Shown one piece after another: positions 26,205 through 35,781 of a DNA stretch of 64,000 bases. The DNA is taken from assembly GCF_004519405.1 (NCBI RefSeq), contig NZ_SGWI01000002.1, forward strand, positions 1 through 64,000, written 5' to 3'. The stretch's first letter is position 1. Each line of letters starts with the position of its first letter. Source of the DNA: Pseudomonas sp. BCA17. GTDB lineage: Bacteria > Pseudomonadota > Gammaproteobacteria > Pseudomonadales > Pseudomonadaceae. A model generated the notes under the pieces. It searched no databases. It saw only the letters and a list, made by a program, of their open reading frames with translations, and was not told where the DNA came from. Position numbers and translations under genes: made by a program.

Positions 26205-27454
26205 GCAGATATCTTAAATCGGCGTTTTTCAGCGCCTTGCTGGTATGGGCCGTGGCCTTTCCGGTACTCGGCCTCAAGCTGAGCATTGTCGGCATCAACC
26301 TGGAAGTGCATGGCACCGGTCCCGTGACGCTGAGCATCATCGCCCTGTGCTCGGTACTGATGTTCCTGCGCGTGCTGTTCACCCAGCAGGTCGGCGCCCT
26401 GTTCAAGGGCAACCGTGGGCCGTTGGTGTCGCCCAAGGTCAGCCAATTCCTGACCCTGCCGCGCACCCAACGCTACATCATCATCGGCCTGATCATCGCC
26501 GCCCTGATCTGGCCGTTCTTCGGCTCGCGCGGCGCGGTCGACATCGCCACCCTGATCCTGATCTACGTGCTGCTGGGCCTGGGCCTGAACATCGTGGTCG
26601 GCCTGGCCGGCCTGCTCGACCTGGGTTATGTGGGCTTCTACGCCGTGGGTGCCTACACCTACGCGCTGCTCTCGCATTACCTGGGCTGGAGCTTCTGGAT
26701 CTGCCTGCCACTGGCGGGGATGGCGGCGGCGACATTCGGCTTCCTGCTGGGCTTCCCGGTGCTGCGTTTGCGCGGTGACTACCTGGCCATCGTGACCCTC
26801 GGTTTCGGTGAAATCATCCGGTTGTTCCTGCGTAACCTCACCGATATCACGGGCGGCCCCAACGGCATCAGCAGCATTCCCAAGCCGACGTTCTTCGGGC
26901 TGTCGTTCGACCGCACCGCGGCCGAAGGCATGCAGACCTTCCACGAGTACTTCGGGATCGACTACAACCCGGTGAGCAAAGTGGTGTTCCTGTACCTGGT
27001 CGCGCTGTTGCTGGCACTGGCGGCCCTGTTCGTGATCAACCGCCTGCTGCGCATGCCGATCGGCCGCGCCTGGGAAGCTTTGCGCGAAGACGAAATCGCC
27101 TGCCGGGCTTTGGGCCTGAACCCTACCGTCATCAAGCTTTCCGCCTTCACCCTGGGCGCCGCATTCGCCGGTTTTGCCGGCAGCTTCTTTGCGGCACGCC
27201 AAGGGCTGGTGACGCCCGAGTCGTTCACCTTCATCGAGTCGGCGATCATCCTCGCCATCGTGGTGCTGGGTGGCATGGGCTCGCAGCTGGGCGTGATCCT
27301 GGCCGCAATCGTGATGATCCTGCTGCCAGAAATGATGCGTGAGTTCAGTGAATACCGCATGTTGATGTTCGGCGCCCTGATGGTGCTGATGATGATCTGG
27401 CGACCTCAAGGCCTGCTGCCCATGCAACGTCCACACATGGAGCTGCGCAAATGA
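26201..27454 (+). CDS. braE: Branched-chain amino acid permease BraE (LivM)
   Basis: Second permease, 417 residues, with a long N-terminal part (two extra helices before about residue 85) as in other Pseudomonas BraE/LivM proteins. The core has [20 protein letters not shown] and the ATPase-contact loop [20 protein letters not shown]. It partners BraD and receives ATPases BraF and BraG. Its start and stop overlap braD and braF by ATGA, so translation is coupled. Confidence 0.95.
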   Translation: MSRYLKSAFFSALLVWAVAFPVLGLKLSIVGINLEVHGTGPVTLSIIALCSVLMFLRVLFTQQVGALFKGNRGPLVSPKVSQFLTLPRTQRYIIIGLIIAALIWPFFGSRGAVDIATLILIYVLLGLGLNIVVGLAGLLDLGYVGFYAVGAYTYALLSHYLGWSFWICLPLAGMAAATFGFLLGFPVLRLRGDYLAIVTLGFGEIIRLFLRNLTDITGGPNGISSIPKPTFFGLSFDRTAAEGMQTFHEYFGIDYNPVSKVVFLYLVALLLALAALFVINRLLRMPIGRAWEALREDEIACRALGLNPTVIKLSAFTLGAAFAGFAGSFFAARQGLVTPESFTFIESAIILAIVVLGGMGSQLGVILAAIVMILLPEMMREFSEYRMLMFGALMVLMMIWRPQGLLPMQRPHMELRK

Positions 27455-28218
27455 GCCGCGAGATCCTGAAAGTCGAAAATCTGAGCATGCGCTTTGGTGG
27501 CCTGCTCGCGGTCAATGGCGTGGCCCTGACTGTTAAAGAGAAACAAGTGGTAGCCCTGATCGGCCCGAACGGCGCCGGCAAGACGACGGTGTTCAACTGC
27601 CTCACCGGTTTCTACAAGCCCAGCGGCGGCAGCATCCTGCTGGATGGTCAGCCGATCCAGGGGCTGGCCGGCCACGAAATCGCCCGCAAGGGCGTGGTGC
27701 GCACCTTCCAGAACGTGCGGTTGTTCAAGGACATGACGGCGGTCGAGAACCTGCTGATCGCCCAGCATCGCCACCTGAACACCAACTTCCTGGCGGGTCT
27801 GTTCAAGACCCCGGCGTTCCGCAAGAGCGAGCGTGAGGCCATGGAATACGCGGCGTATTGGCTGGACAAGGTCAACCTCACCGAGTTCGCCAACCGCCCT
27901 GCCGGCACGCTGGCCTATGGTCAGCAACGTCGCCTGGAGATCGCCCGCTGCATGATGACCCGCCCGCGGATTCTCATGCTCGACGAACCGGCCGCCGGCC
28001 TGAACCCCAAGGAAACCGAAGACCTCAAGGCGTTGATCAGCGTGTTGCGTGAGGAAAACAACGCCACGGTGTTGTTGATCGAGCACGACATGAAACTGGT
28101 CATGAGCATTTCTGACCATATCGTGGTGATCAACCAGGGCACGCCGCTGGCCAACGGGACGCCGGAACAGATCCGCGATAATCCGCAAGTGATCAAAGCC
28201 TATCTGGGGGAAGCGTAA
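27451..28218 (+). CDS. braF: Branched-chain amino acid ABC ATPase BraF (LivG)
   Basis: ATP-binding subunit of 255 residues. Walker A is GPNGAGKTT (residues 37-45), the signature is [12 protein letters not shown] rather than the LSGGQ of most ABC proteins, as is common in LivG, and Walker B is [13 protein letters not shown], with the H-loop in [11 protein letters not shown]. It pairs with BraG to drive the BraDE permease. The gene overlaps braE and lies one base from braG. Confidence 0.95.
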   Translation: MSREILKVENLSMRFGGLLAVNGVALTVKEKQVVALIGPNGAGKTTVFNCLTGFYKPSGGSILLDGQPIQGLAGHEIARKGVVRTFQNVRLFKDMTAVENLLIAQHRHLNTNFLAGLFKTPAFRKSEREAMEYAAYWLDKVNLTEFANRPAGTLAYGQQRRLEIARCMMTRPRILMLDEPAAGLNPKETEDLKALISVLREENNATVLLIEHDMKLVMSISDHIVVINQGTPLANGTPEQIRDNPQVIKAYLGEA

Positions 28219-28219
28219 A

Positions 28220-28921
28220 ATGCTGCAATTCGAAAACGTTTCCACTTTCTACGGAAAGATCCAGGCCCTGCACAGCGTCAACGTGGAAGTGCGCCAGGGT
28301 GAAATCGTCACGCTGATCGGCGCCAACGGGGCCGGCAAGTCGACCCTGCTGATGACCTTGTGCGGTTCGCCCCAGGCTCATAGCGGCAGCGTCCGCTACA
28401 TGGGTGAGGAACTGGTGGGCCAGTCGTCGTCACAGATCATGCGCAAGAGCATTGCCGTGGTACCGGAAGGTCGCCGCGTGTTCTCGCGCCTGACCGTGGA
28501 AGAGAACCTGGCCATGGGCGGGTTCTTCACCGACAAGGGCGACTATCAGGAGCAGATGGATAAAGTGCTGCACCTGTTTCCCCGGCTCAAGGAACGCTTC
28601 AGCCAGCGCGGCGGCACCATGTCCGGCGGCGAGCAGCAAATGCTCGCCATCGGCCGGGCGCTGATGAGCAAACCCAAGCTGTTGCTGCTGGACGAACCCT
28701 CCCTGGGCCTGGCGCCGATCATCATCCAGCAGATTTTCGACATCATCGAACAACTGCGTAAGGACGGTGTGACGGTGTTCCTGGTGGAACAGAACGCCAA
28801 CCAGGCGCTGAAGATCGCCGACCGTGCCTATGTGCTGGAAAACGGCCGGGTGGTGATGCAGGGTACTGGCGAGCAGTTGTTGACCGACCCGAAAGTGCGT
28901 GAGGCGTACCTGGGGGGTTAA
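28220..28921 (+). CDS. braG: Branched-chain amino acid ABC ATPase BraG (LivF)
   Basis: Second ATP-binding subunit, 233 residues. Walker A is GANGAGKST (residues 33-41), signature TMSGGEQQMLAIGRAL, Walker B KLLLLDEPSLGLAP, H-loop in VFLVEQNANQAL (a Glu-Gln form typical of LivF). It is the last gene of the bra operon and is followed 15 bases later by a long REP-type hairpin with a T-run. Confidence 0.95.
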   Translation: MLQFENVSTFYGKIQALHSVNVEVRQGEIVTLIGANGAGKSTLLMTLCGSPQAHSGSVRYMGEELVGQSSSQIMRKSIAVVPEGRRVFSRLTVEENLAMGGFFTDKGDYQEQMDKVLHLFPRLKERFSQRGGTMSGGEQQMLAIGRALMSKPKLLLLDEPSLGLAPIIIQQIFDIIEQLRKDGVTVFLVEQNANQALKIADRAYVLENGRVVMQGTGEQLLTDPKVREAYLGG

Positions 28922-28936
28922 GAAACGGCTCTGAAT

Positions 28937-29030
28937 GTGGGAGTGGGTTTGCTCCCGATAGCGGTGTATCAGTCAATGCGCAACTGACTGAACCACAGCT
29001 ATCGGGAGCAAGCCCACTCCCACTTTTTTT
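28937..29030 (+). terminator. REP-doublet (BIME) acting as bra operon terminator
   Basis: Two REP arms of 26 bp in inverted orientation (28937-28962 and 28998-29023) pair with a single G:T mismatch. Each carries the gggagc/gctccc core. The second arm is followed directly by seven T, so the pair can work as a very stable rho-independent terminator. Confidence 0.85.
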
Positions 29031-29142
29031 GCGCTGTCTGAAATTATTTTCGGCCGGCTTGTAACAAAAATCATTGTGCTACCTCTAGTGGAGTAAGCAG
29101 GCAATCAAGCCTGCCACAACCATCCACTGCTGGAGATACACC

Positions 29143-29448
29143 ATGACCACCAAGACCCGTTCGCTGTCCGCCGCTACCCTCATTCTGGCCCTGGGCTCAG
29201 CCCTGAGCCTGTCCACCCTGGCCACCACCGCCCATGCTGCCGATGACATGCAGAAATGCTTCGGCGTCGCCGAAGCCGGCAAGAACGATTGCGCCGCGGG
29301 CGCCGGCACGACCTGCGCGGGTACCTCCAAAGTCAAGGATCAGGCCAATGCCTGGAAACTGGTCCCCGCCGGCACCTGCGCTAAAACCCCAAGCTCCACC
29401 TCGCCGACTGGTTTCGGCCAGGAAGCTGCATTCACCGCCAAGTCTTGA
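29143..29448 (+). CDS. bufA: DUF2282 bufferin-type RiPP precursor
   Basis: A 101-residue secreted peptide precursor. A clear signal peptide (residues 1-32, ending TTAHAAD) precedes a core with four Cys at 39, 50, 58 and 79 in the contexts [22 protein letters not shown] and AGTCAK. This is the DUF2282 pattern of BufA1-type bufferins, in which an MNIO enzyme converts core cysteines to 5-thiooxazoles that bind copper. The next three genes are the matching enzyme, partner and DoxX protein. Copper chelation here is inference from the family. Upstream, TTGTAAC near 29060 could be part of an ECF-type promoter (weak). Confidence 0.85.
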   Translation: MTTKTRSLSAATLILALGSALSLSTLATTAHAADDMQKCFGVAEAGKNDCAAGAGTTCAGTSKVKDQANAWKLVPAGTCAKTPSSTSPTGFGQEAAFTAKS

Positions 29449-29474
29449 AACCCGCCACAACCTGAGTACGGACG

Positions 29475-30350
29475 ATGACGCTTTCACACCAACACAGGGT
29501 CTCTCCCGCTCAGGTGCCCGGCCTTCCCCCCAAGGCCGGGCTGGGGCTGAAGAATGAGCATTTCATCGAAGTGCTCGAGACCTCGCCCGACATCGGTTTT
29601 TTTGAAGTACACGCCGAAAACTATATGGTGGCCGGCGGCCCGTTTCATCACTACCTGGGCTTGATCCGCGAGCAGTACCCACTGTCATTGCATGGCGTGG
29701 GGCTGTCCATCGGTGGCGAAGGCCCGCTGAACCGTGAGCACCTGGCACGGTTGGCCACGCTGATCGAGCGCTATCAACCCCACTCTTTTTCCGAGCACCT
29801 GGCCTGGTCCAGCCATGGCCCGGTGTTTCTGAATGACTTGTTGCCCCTGGCCTACGACACCGCGACCCTGAACCGGGTGTGCGAACACGTCGATCAGGTA
29901 CAGAACGCTCTGAAGCGCCCCATGCTGCTGGAGACCCCGTCGACGTACGTGCAGTTCCAGCGTTCGACCCTGGACGAGGCGGACTTCATCAGTGAAATCA
30001 TCCGTCGTACGGGCTGCGGCCTGTTACTGGACGTCAACAACGTCTACGTATCGTGCATCAATCACCAACGTGACCCGCTTGCCTACATCAACGCACTGCC
30101 GTTGCATGCGGTGGGTGAGATCCATCTGGCTGGTTTCGCCGAAGACACTGACAGCCTGGGTGATCGCCTGCTGATAGATGATCACGGCGCGCCCATCGAT
30201 AACGCGGTGTGGCAATTGTATGAGCAGGTACTGACACGCACCGGCCCGATCGCCACGTTGATCGAGCGGGATAACCAGGTACCGGCCTTCCCTGTGCTGC
30301 TGGGCGAAGCGCAACAGGCCGAGTGGCATCTGTCGCAGGTCACCCCATGA
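29475..30350 (+). CDS. bufB: DUF692 multinuclear iron oxidase (MNIO), bufferin maturase
   Basis: A 291-residue TIM-barrel enzyme of the DUF692/MNIO family, which uses two or three iron ions to modify cysteines of RiPP precursors. Candidate metal ligands are in FFEVHAENY (Glu, His, Glu, Asn), [36 protein letters not shown] and EIHLAGF. It opens with [16 protein letters not shown], typical of the family. It starts 26 bases after bufA, and its stop overlaps bufC by ATGA. Confidence 0.88.
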   Translation: MTLSHQHRVSPAQVPGLPPKAGLGLKNEHFIEVLETSPDIGFFEVHAENYMVAGGPFHHYLGLIREQYPLSLHGVGLSIGGEGPLNREHLARLATLIERYQPHSFSEHLAWSSHGPVFLNDLLPLAYDTATLNRVCEHVDQVQNALKRPMLLETPSTYVQFQRSTLDEADFISEIIRRTGCGLLLDVNNVYVSCINHQRDPLAYINALPLHAVGEIHLAGFAEDTDSLGDRLLIDDHGAPIDNAVWQLYEQVLTRTGPIATLIERDNQVPAFPVLLGEAQQAEWHLSQVTP

Positions 30351-31123
30351 GCCATCACGATGCGTTTACCCGTGCCCTGCTCTCACCGGACCTTGCCTGC
30401 CCGGATGGCCTGTTCAGCAGCAACGGCGCCGACCCGGCCAGCCGTTTTATGGTCTATCGCAACAACGTCCACAGCGCGTTGATCAACGCCCTGGTAACGG
30501 CTTACCCCGTGACGTTGCAATTGGTCGCAGAGGAATTCTTCCGTGCCATGGCCGGCCTCTTCGTGCAGGCGTGCCCTCCCACCAGTCCGCTGATCAGCGA
30601 ATACGGCGGTGCGTTTGCCGCGTTCATCCAAGACTTCGGGCCGGCCGCCAGCGTGCCTTATCTGGCCGATGTCGCACGGCTGGAACGGCTACGGGTGCGC
30701 GCCTATCACGCCGCCGATGCCACGCCAATGGATCGACAAGCCATTTTGCTCGCACTGCAAGCTGAAACCGAATTGGGGAGCCTGCGTCTGCAACTGCATC
30801 CGTCCCTTGCCACTTTGGACTCTGCCTACGCCATTGTCGGCATCTGGGCAGCGCATCAGTCCGAAGAAGCTACTACCGACTTCAACCCCTGGCATGCCCA
30901 AAGTGCCTTGGTGTTACGCCAAGGGTTGTCAGTCAACGTGTTCGCCGTCGACCCAGCCACGGTCGCGTTCATCAACCATCTGAACCAAGGCGCGGAGCTT
31001 GAAACGGCAGTGGAATACGCCCTCGACGTGTCGGCCGAATTCGACCTGCACCAAAGTCTGAACCTGCTGATCAACCACGACGTCATCACTCATCTGCACA
31101 CAAAAGAAAAGGGTTCGCCATGA
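30347..31123 (+). CDS. bufC: DUF2063 partner protein of the MNIO enzyme
   Basis: A 258-residue protein with the N-terminal DUF2063 domain (often named putative DNA-binding domain) recognised by [21 protein letters not shown] and [14 protein letters not shown]. In MNIO systems this partner holds or delivers the precursor peptide to the enzyme, rather than binding DNA. The ATG at 30347 overlaps the bufB stop, and its own stop overlaps the doxX start, so all are coupled. Confidence 0.85.
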   Translation: MSHHDAFTRALLSPDLACPDGLFSSNGADPASRFMVYRNNVHSALINALVTAYPVTLQLVAEEFFRAMAGLFVQACPPTSPLISEYGGAFAAFIQDFGPAASVPYLADVARLERLRVRAYHAADATPMDRQAILLALQAETELGSLRLQLHPSLATLDSAYAIVGIWAAHQSEEATTDFNPWHAQSALVLRQGLSVNVFAVDPATVAFINHLNQGAELETAVEYALDVSAEFDLHQSLNLLINHDVITHLHTKEKGSP

Positions 31124-31605
31124 ACATATCCCCCTCGTGCCTGGTTAAACAGGTCATTGCGCTGTTCGAAAAAATCCCCTACAGCCTGATCGCTTTTCTC
31201 GCACGCTTCTCCATCGCTGCGGTGTTCTGGAAATCCGGGCAGACCAAAGTCGAAGGCTTTGCCATCGACCTGATCAGCGGCACCTTCCAGCTGGGCGAAC
31301 CGCGCCTGGCCGCATCCACCCTGCCGCTGTTCCGCAGCGAATACCACGTCCCCTTGCTGTCGCCGGAGGTGGCGGCGCATATGTCTGCGTTTGCCGAACA
31401 CTTCTTCCCGGTACTGATCCTGGTGGGTTTTGCCACGCGCTTCTCGGCGTTAGCGCTGATTGGCATGACACTGGTCATTCAGCTCTTCGTCTACCCGGAA
31501 GCCTATCCGACTCACGGCACCTGGATCGCGATACTGCTGTTGTTGGTCGCCAAAGGGCCAGGTCGCCTGTCCATCGACCACCTGATCGCCCGTCGCTACC
31601 GCTGA
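31120..31605 (+). CDS. DoxX-family membrane protein of the bufferin operon
   Basis: A 161-residue membrane protein with four predicted helices and the DoxX family stretch FLARFSIAAVFWKSGQTKVEG near the N-terminus and ALIGMTLVIQLFVYPEAY later. DoxX proteins often close bufferin operons (gigD in Caulobacter), but their job is not settled. It begins within the bufC stop and its last ten bases overlap the convergent LysR gene. Confidence 0.85.
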   Translation: MNISPSCLVKQVIALFEKIPYSLIAFLARFSIAAVFWKSGQTKVEGFAIDLISGTFQLGEPRLAASTLPLFRSEYHVPLLSPEVAAHMSAFAEHFFPVLILVGFATRFSALALIGMTLVIQLFVYPEAYPTHGTWIAILLLLVAKGPGRLSIDHLIARRYR

Positions 31606-32510
31606 AGTCGATCCAGGGCCTGGCCGCTGCGCTTGAACCACTCCACCAGGTAATCGGCCAACACCTGGGTACGACGCGGCAGCCCGCCCTGGTAAGGATG
31701 AACCAGGTACATCGGCATACTGCGTGTCGAATAGTCACGCAGCAGCCAGCGTAAACGGCCGTCAGCTAATTCAGCAGGCAATACGTAGGACGGTAACCGC
31801 GCGACACCTGCCCCCACCAGGGCAGCCTTTTTCAGCAGGTTGTAGTGGTTGGAGGCGAAGGTGCCGCTGACCCGCACCCGCAACAGCTCGTGCTGCTGGT
31901 GGTACAACCATTCCTCACGCCCGCTGTAGTGGCTGTTGAGCAGGCAGGTATGTGTCGTCAGATCCGCTGGGGTCAACGGCTCACCATGCTGTTCCAGATA
32001 GGCCGGGCTGGCGCAGGTCATCTCGTGCCAGGCGAGCAAGGGCTTGGCCACCAAGCGTTCATTCTCGATGGCGCCCGAACGTACGCCCAGATCAAAACCG
32101 TCCCGGGCCAGGTCCCGATAGCTGTTGTTCAGTTCCAGCTCGATCTGCACCTGCGGGTATTGCTTGGAAAACTCCAGCAGCAATCCATCAAAGAAGGTTT
32201 CACCCAACGACACCGGAACCGTCATACGCACCGGCCCGGCAAGATCATCCTTGAGTCGCGCCAATGCCTGACGGGCGCGCTCCACTTGCACCACCAGCGC
32301 TTGAGCCTGCGGCAACAATGCCGCGCCGGCGGCGGTGAGGCTGAGCTTACGGGTGGTGCGATGCAGCAACACCACGCAAAACTGCGCTTCCAACTGGCTG
32401 ATACGCTTGGACAGTTGGCCCTTGCTGCACCCCAACTGCTCGGCTGCCACGGTAAAGCTGCCGGCTTCGATCAGAACGGCAAACGCCGCCAGGTCATCCA
32501 TCTCGCTCAT
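31596..32510 (-). CDS. LysR-family regulator
   Basis: A 304-residue regulator with an N-terminal HTH (MDDLAAFAVLIEAGSFTVAA then LGCSKGQLSKRISQLEAQ) and a LysR substrate-binding domain. The subgroup resembles those controlling neighbouring oxidoreductase genes. The ATG at 32510 is chosen over 32561 because the HTH of homologues starts here. It is divergent from the SDR gene with 105 bp between them, so the SDR gene is its likely target. Confidence 0.87.
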   Translation of the reverse strand: MSEMDDLAAFAVLIEAGSFTVAAEQLGCSKGQLSKRISQLEAQFCVVLLHRTTRKLSLTAAGAALLPQAQALVVQVERARQALARLKDDLAGPVRMTVPVSLGETFFDGLLLEFSKQYPQVQIELELNNSYRDLARDGFDLGVRSGAIENERLVAKPLLAWHEMTCASPAYLEQHGEPLTPADLTTHTCLLNSHYSGREEWLYHQQHELLRVRVSGTFASNHYNLLKKAALVGAGVARLPSYVLPAELADGRLRWLLRDYSTRSMPMYLVHPYQGGLPRRTQVLADYLVEWFKRSGQALDRLQR

Positions 32511-32615
32511 GGATTGTTTCCATTTGAAAACCAAAGGTTGCCCATTAGCGCGTTTATCCACTCAAAAAGCCACACTAGACTGAACCTTCATTTATCTCCC
32601 CGGAGGAACAGCACG

Positions 32616-33215
32616 ATGAAAATCCTATTGATTGGCGCCAACGGTACGGTCGGTTCAGCCGTCAAGGCGGAACTGGCGCAGCGTCACGAAGTGATCAGCA
32701 TCGGTCGCAGCAGCGGCGACTTCCAGGTGGACATCAGCGACAGTGCGTCCATCCGCAAGCTGTTCGAGCAGACCGGCAAATTCGATGCGCTGGTCTGCGC
32801 CGCCGGCAGTGTGAGCTTCGTACCACTGGGTGAGATGAGCGAAAGCGATTTTGAACTGGGCCTGCGGGACAAGCTGATGGGCCAGGTCAACCTGCTGCTG
32901 ATCGGTCGTGAATACGCCAACGACGGTGCCTCGTTCACCTTCACCAGCGGCATCCTCAACCGCGACCCGATCCGCACCGGAGCCTCGGCGGCGCTGGTCA
33001 ACGGCGCACTGGATGCCTTCGTCAAAGCAGCCGCGATCGAATTGCCACGCGGCCTGCGCATCAACTCCGTCAGCCCGACCGTCTTGTTGGAAGCCATGGG
33101 CAGCTACGCGCCTTACTTCCGTGGCTACAAGCCGGCGCCTGGTGCAGATGTGGCACTGGCCTACGCAAAAAGCGTCGAGGGACTGCAGACGGGGCAGACG
33201 TTTATCGTCGGCTGA
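32616..33215 (+). CDS. Short-chain dehydrogenase/reductase
   Basis: A 199-residue SDR protein. The dinucleotide motif GANGTVG is at residues 8-14, CAAGSVSF stands at the usual NAAG place, and a Ser (FTSGILNRDP) precedes the C-terminal half. The canonical YxxxK is not present in normal form: NGALDAFVKAAAIELP has Ala/Asp where the Tyr would be and keeps only a Lys further on, as in the small atypical SDRs. The strong GGAGG 10 bases before the ATG supports this start rather than the very long upstream open frame. Divergent from a LysR gene. Confidence 0.85.
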   Translation: MKILLIGANGTVGSAVKAELAQRHEVISIGRSSGDFQVDISDSASIRKLFEQTGKFDALVCAAGSVSFVPLGEMSESDFELGLRDKLMGQVNLLLIGREYANDGASFTFTSGILNRDPIRTGASAALVNGALDAFVKAAAIELPRGLRINSVSPTVLLEAMGSYAPYFRGYKPAPGADVALAYAKSVEGLQTGQTFIVG

Positions 33216-33311
33216 TTTTCAGGTCTGTAAGAATCTCCTGAAGCAGGGCGCGGGACTTGTGATGCCGCCCCAGCCTGCGTAACGTGACGGCACTTGTCTG
33301 GAGACCCGATA

Positions 33312-33983
33312 ATGCGCGCCGCCCGTACCCTCGCCCTGTTTGCCTTGCTTCCCCTGTTCGCCGCCTGCCAGATGTTCGAAAGCGAACCGGCCAAGCCGTC
33401 TACCGCCGGCCTGACCCGTATGCAGGGTGAATTGACGGCAGTAGACGGCAAGCTGTTGTTCCAGCCGTGCAACGACCAGCGCAACTATGTGGTCAATGAC
33501 ACCGGCGGTACCAGCGTGCTGCAGGAAGCCGCCTCGCTGGCCGGCCAGCAAGGTAAGCTGTTTGCCGACTTGCGCGGCAAGTTCTCCGGGGTTGCCAGCG
33601 GCACCCAGGGCTCGGTGGAACTGCAACAGCTCTATCGCGTCGAGCGCTCGACATCGGCCTGCAACGATCCGGATTTCAAACGCATGATCTTGCGCGCCAA
33701 CGGCCATAAACCAGCCTGGGCCATGAACGTCACCGCCAAGGGCATGGTGCTTGAACGCGAAGGCCAGCCGCCCTTGGCGGTGCCTTATGTCGAAGAGCAG
33801 ATCGGTGATGGCCGCTTCAACCTGATGACCGAAGCCAACAACCAGCACGTCGAACTATGGGTGGCACCGCAGCGTTGCGTGGACAGCGTCAGCGGCAGCC
33901 TGCAACACATGACCGCCGAATTGCGGGTCAACGGCCAGGTACAGCGGGGTTGTGCGGCGTTTGGTGGTTCGCGGGACGACTGA
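33312..33983 (+). CDS. Putative lipoprotein, COG3650-like
   Basis: A 223-residue protein with a lipoprotein signal (MRAARTLALFALLPLFAACQ, lipobox LFAAC, Cys19). The mature part contains LLFQPCNDQRNYVVNDTGG, as in the uncharacterised COG3650 envelope proteins with META/HslJ-like traits. Several Cys pairs (QPCNDQ, STSACNDP, PQRCVDS, RGCAAF) may form disulfides in the periplasm. Function unknown. The ATG at 33312 is preferred to 33294, since the signal peptide starts there. Confidence 0.78.
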   Translation: MRAARTLALFALLPLFAACQMFESEPAKPSTAGLTRMQGELTAVDGKLLFQPCNDQRNYVVNDTGGTSVLQEAASLAGQQGKLFADLRGKFSGVASGTQGSVELQQLYRVERSTSACNDPDFKRMILRANGHKPAWAMNVTAKGMVLEREGQPPLAVPYVEEQIGDGRFNLMTEANNQHVELWVAPQRCVDSVSGSLQHMTAELRVNGQVQRGCAAFGGSRDD

Positions 33984-34089
33984 TTCAGCCCTGCGCTGTT
34001 TTAACCTGACGGAAAACTGCCATTGGGGCTTATAATCGCCGGTTTGCAAAACAGCCGGCCTCCTTGCCCGCCGCCTACCGGACCCTGTC

Positions 34090-35703
34090 ATGTTACGAAT
34101 CACCGAACTCAAGCTGCCCATCGACCATCCCGAAGAAGACCTGCGGCTCGCCATCGTGCAGCGCCTGGGCATCGCCAGTGATGACCTGCTCGATTTCACC
34201 CTGTTCAAGCGCAGCTACGACGCGCGCAAGAAAACGTCGGAGCTGTGCTTCATCTACACCATTGACCTGAACGTAAAAGGCGAAGCCGCCCTGCTGCTCA
34301 AGTTCGCCGACGACCGCAACGTCAACCCGGCTCCGGACGTCAGCTACAAAATGGTCGGCCAGGCTCCACAAGACCTGGTCGAACGACCGATCGTGGTGGG
34401 TTTTGGTCCTTGCGGCATCTTCGCCGGCCTGCTGTTGGCGCAAATGGGCTTCAAGCCGATCATCCTCGAGCGCGGCAAGGAAGTCCGCCAGCGCACCAAG
34501 GACACCTGGGGCCTGTGGCGCAAAAGCGTGCTCAACCCTGAATCCAATGTGCAGTTCGGTGAGGGCGGCGCCGGGACCTTTTCCGACGGCAAGCTGTACA
34601 GCCAGATCAAGGACCCGAAATTCCACGGCCGCAAAGTGCTGCACGAGTTCGTCAAAGCCGGCGCACCGGAAGAAATCCTCTACGTCAGCAAGCCGCACAT
34701 CGGCACCTTCCGCCTGACCGGCGTGGTGGAAAACATGCGCGAGCAGATCATCGCCCTGGGCGGTGAAGTGCGTTTCGAGCAGCGCGTCACCGACGTGTTG
34801 ATCGAAAATGGCCAGTTGAACGGCGTGGTGATCGATGGCGGCGAGCAACTGCTCTCCAAGCATGTGGTCCTGGCCTTGGGTCACAGCGCCCGCGATACCT
34901 TCCGCATGCTCCACGAGCGTGGCGTTTACATGGAAGCCAAGCCGTTCTCCGTAGGTTTTCGCATCGAACACCCGCAGTCGCTGATCGATGCCGCGCGCCT
35001 GGGCAAATACGCCGGGCATCCGAAACTCGGCGCCGCCGACTACAAGCTGGTACACCACGCCAAGAACGGCCGTTCGGTCTACAGCTTCTGCATGTGCCCG
35101 GGCGGCACAGTAGTCGCAGCAACGTCCGAGCCAAACCGCGTGGTCACCAACGGCATGAGCCAGTACTCGCGTAACGAACGCAATGCCAACTCCGGCATCG
35201 TGGTCGGCATCACGCCTGAAGTGGACTACCCAGGTGGCCCGCTGGCCGGTATCGAGTTGCAGGAGCGCCTGGAGTCCCACGCCTACATCCTCGGCGGTAG
35301 CAACTATGAAGCGCCGGCACAGTTGGTGGGTGATTTCATCGCCGGCAAGCCCTCCACGGCCCTTGGCAGTGTGGAACCGTCCTACAAGCCCGGCGTAGCA
35401 CTGGGTGATTTGGCCCTGGCCTTGCCGGACTTCGCCATCGAGGCCATCCGCGAAGCCTTGCCGGCATTCGAAAAGCAGATCAAAGGCTACTCGTTGCACG
35501 ATGCGGTGCTGACCGGTATCGAGACCCGCACTTCGTCGCCGTTGCGGATTACCCGTAACGAGTCGTTGCAGAGCTTGAACGTAAAAGGCCTGTTCCCGGC
35601 CGGCGAGGGCGCAGGTTACGCCGGTGGGATTCTGTCGGCGGGTGTTGACGGCATTCGCATTGCCGAGGCGTTGGCCCTGGATATGTTGGCCAGCTCAGGC
35701 TGA
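34090..35703 (+). CDS. FAD-dependent oxidoreductase (COG2509-like)
   Basis: A 537-residue cytoplasmic flavoprotein. A 90-residue N-terminal ferredoxin-like region (LRITELKLPIDHPEEDLRLA) precedes the FAD Rossmann motif GFGPCGIFAGLLLAQMGFKP (near 101), and GEGGAGTFSDGKLYSQIKD follows, both typical of the uncharacterised COG2509 dehydrogenase family. A C-terminal FAD contact GLFPAGEGAGYAGGILSAGVDG is present. Substrate unknown. It stands alone, with a TATAAT-like box (34031) 60 bases upstream. Confidence 0.88.
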   Translation: MLRITELKLPIDHPEEDLRLAIVQRLGIASDDLLDFTLFKRSYDARKKTSELCFIYTIDLNVKGEAALLLKFADDRNVNPAPDVSYKMVGQAPQDLVERPIVVGFGPCGIFAGLLLAQMGFKPIILERGKEVRQRTKDTWGLWRKSVLNPESNVQFGEGGAGTFSDGKLYSQIKDPKFHGRKVLHEFVKAGAPEEILYVSKPHIGTFRLTGVVENMREQIIALGGEVRFEQRVTDVLIENGQLNGVVIDGGEQLLSKHVVLALGHSARDTFRMLHERGVYMEAKPFSVGFRIEHPQSLIDAARLGKYAGHPKLGAADYKLVHHAKNGRSVYSFCMCPGGTVVAATSEPNRVVTNGMSQYSRNERNANSGIVVGITPEVDYPGGPLAGIELQERLESHAYILGGSNYEAPAQLVGDFIAGKPSTALGSVEPSYKPGVALGDLALALPDFAIEAIREALPAFEKQIKGYSLHDAVLTGIETRTSSPLRITRNESLQSLNVKGLFPAGEGAGYAGGILSAGVDGIRIAEALALDMLASSG

Positions 35704-35781
35704 AGTTGCGAGTTTTTAGCTGAAAGCTGCAAGTCAAAGCCGGTATTGAGCCTGTTCTTTCTTGCAGCTTTGCAGCCTTTC

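Noticed and set aside
25739-27436. 565-codon open frame antisense to braD/braE
   Set aside because: Shadow of two permease genes; His/Gln-rich low-complexity translation.
31845-32615. Long N-terminal extension of the SDR gene
   Set aside because: It runs antisense through the LysR gene. The ATG at 32616 has GGAGG and begins the NAD-binding fold directly.
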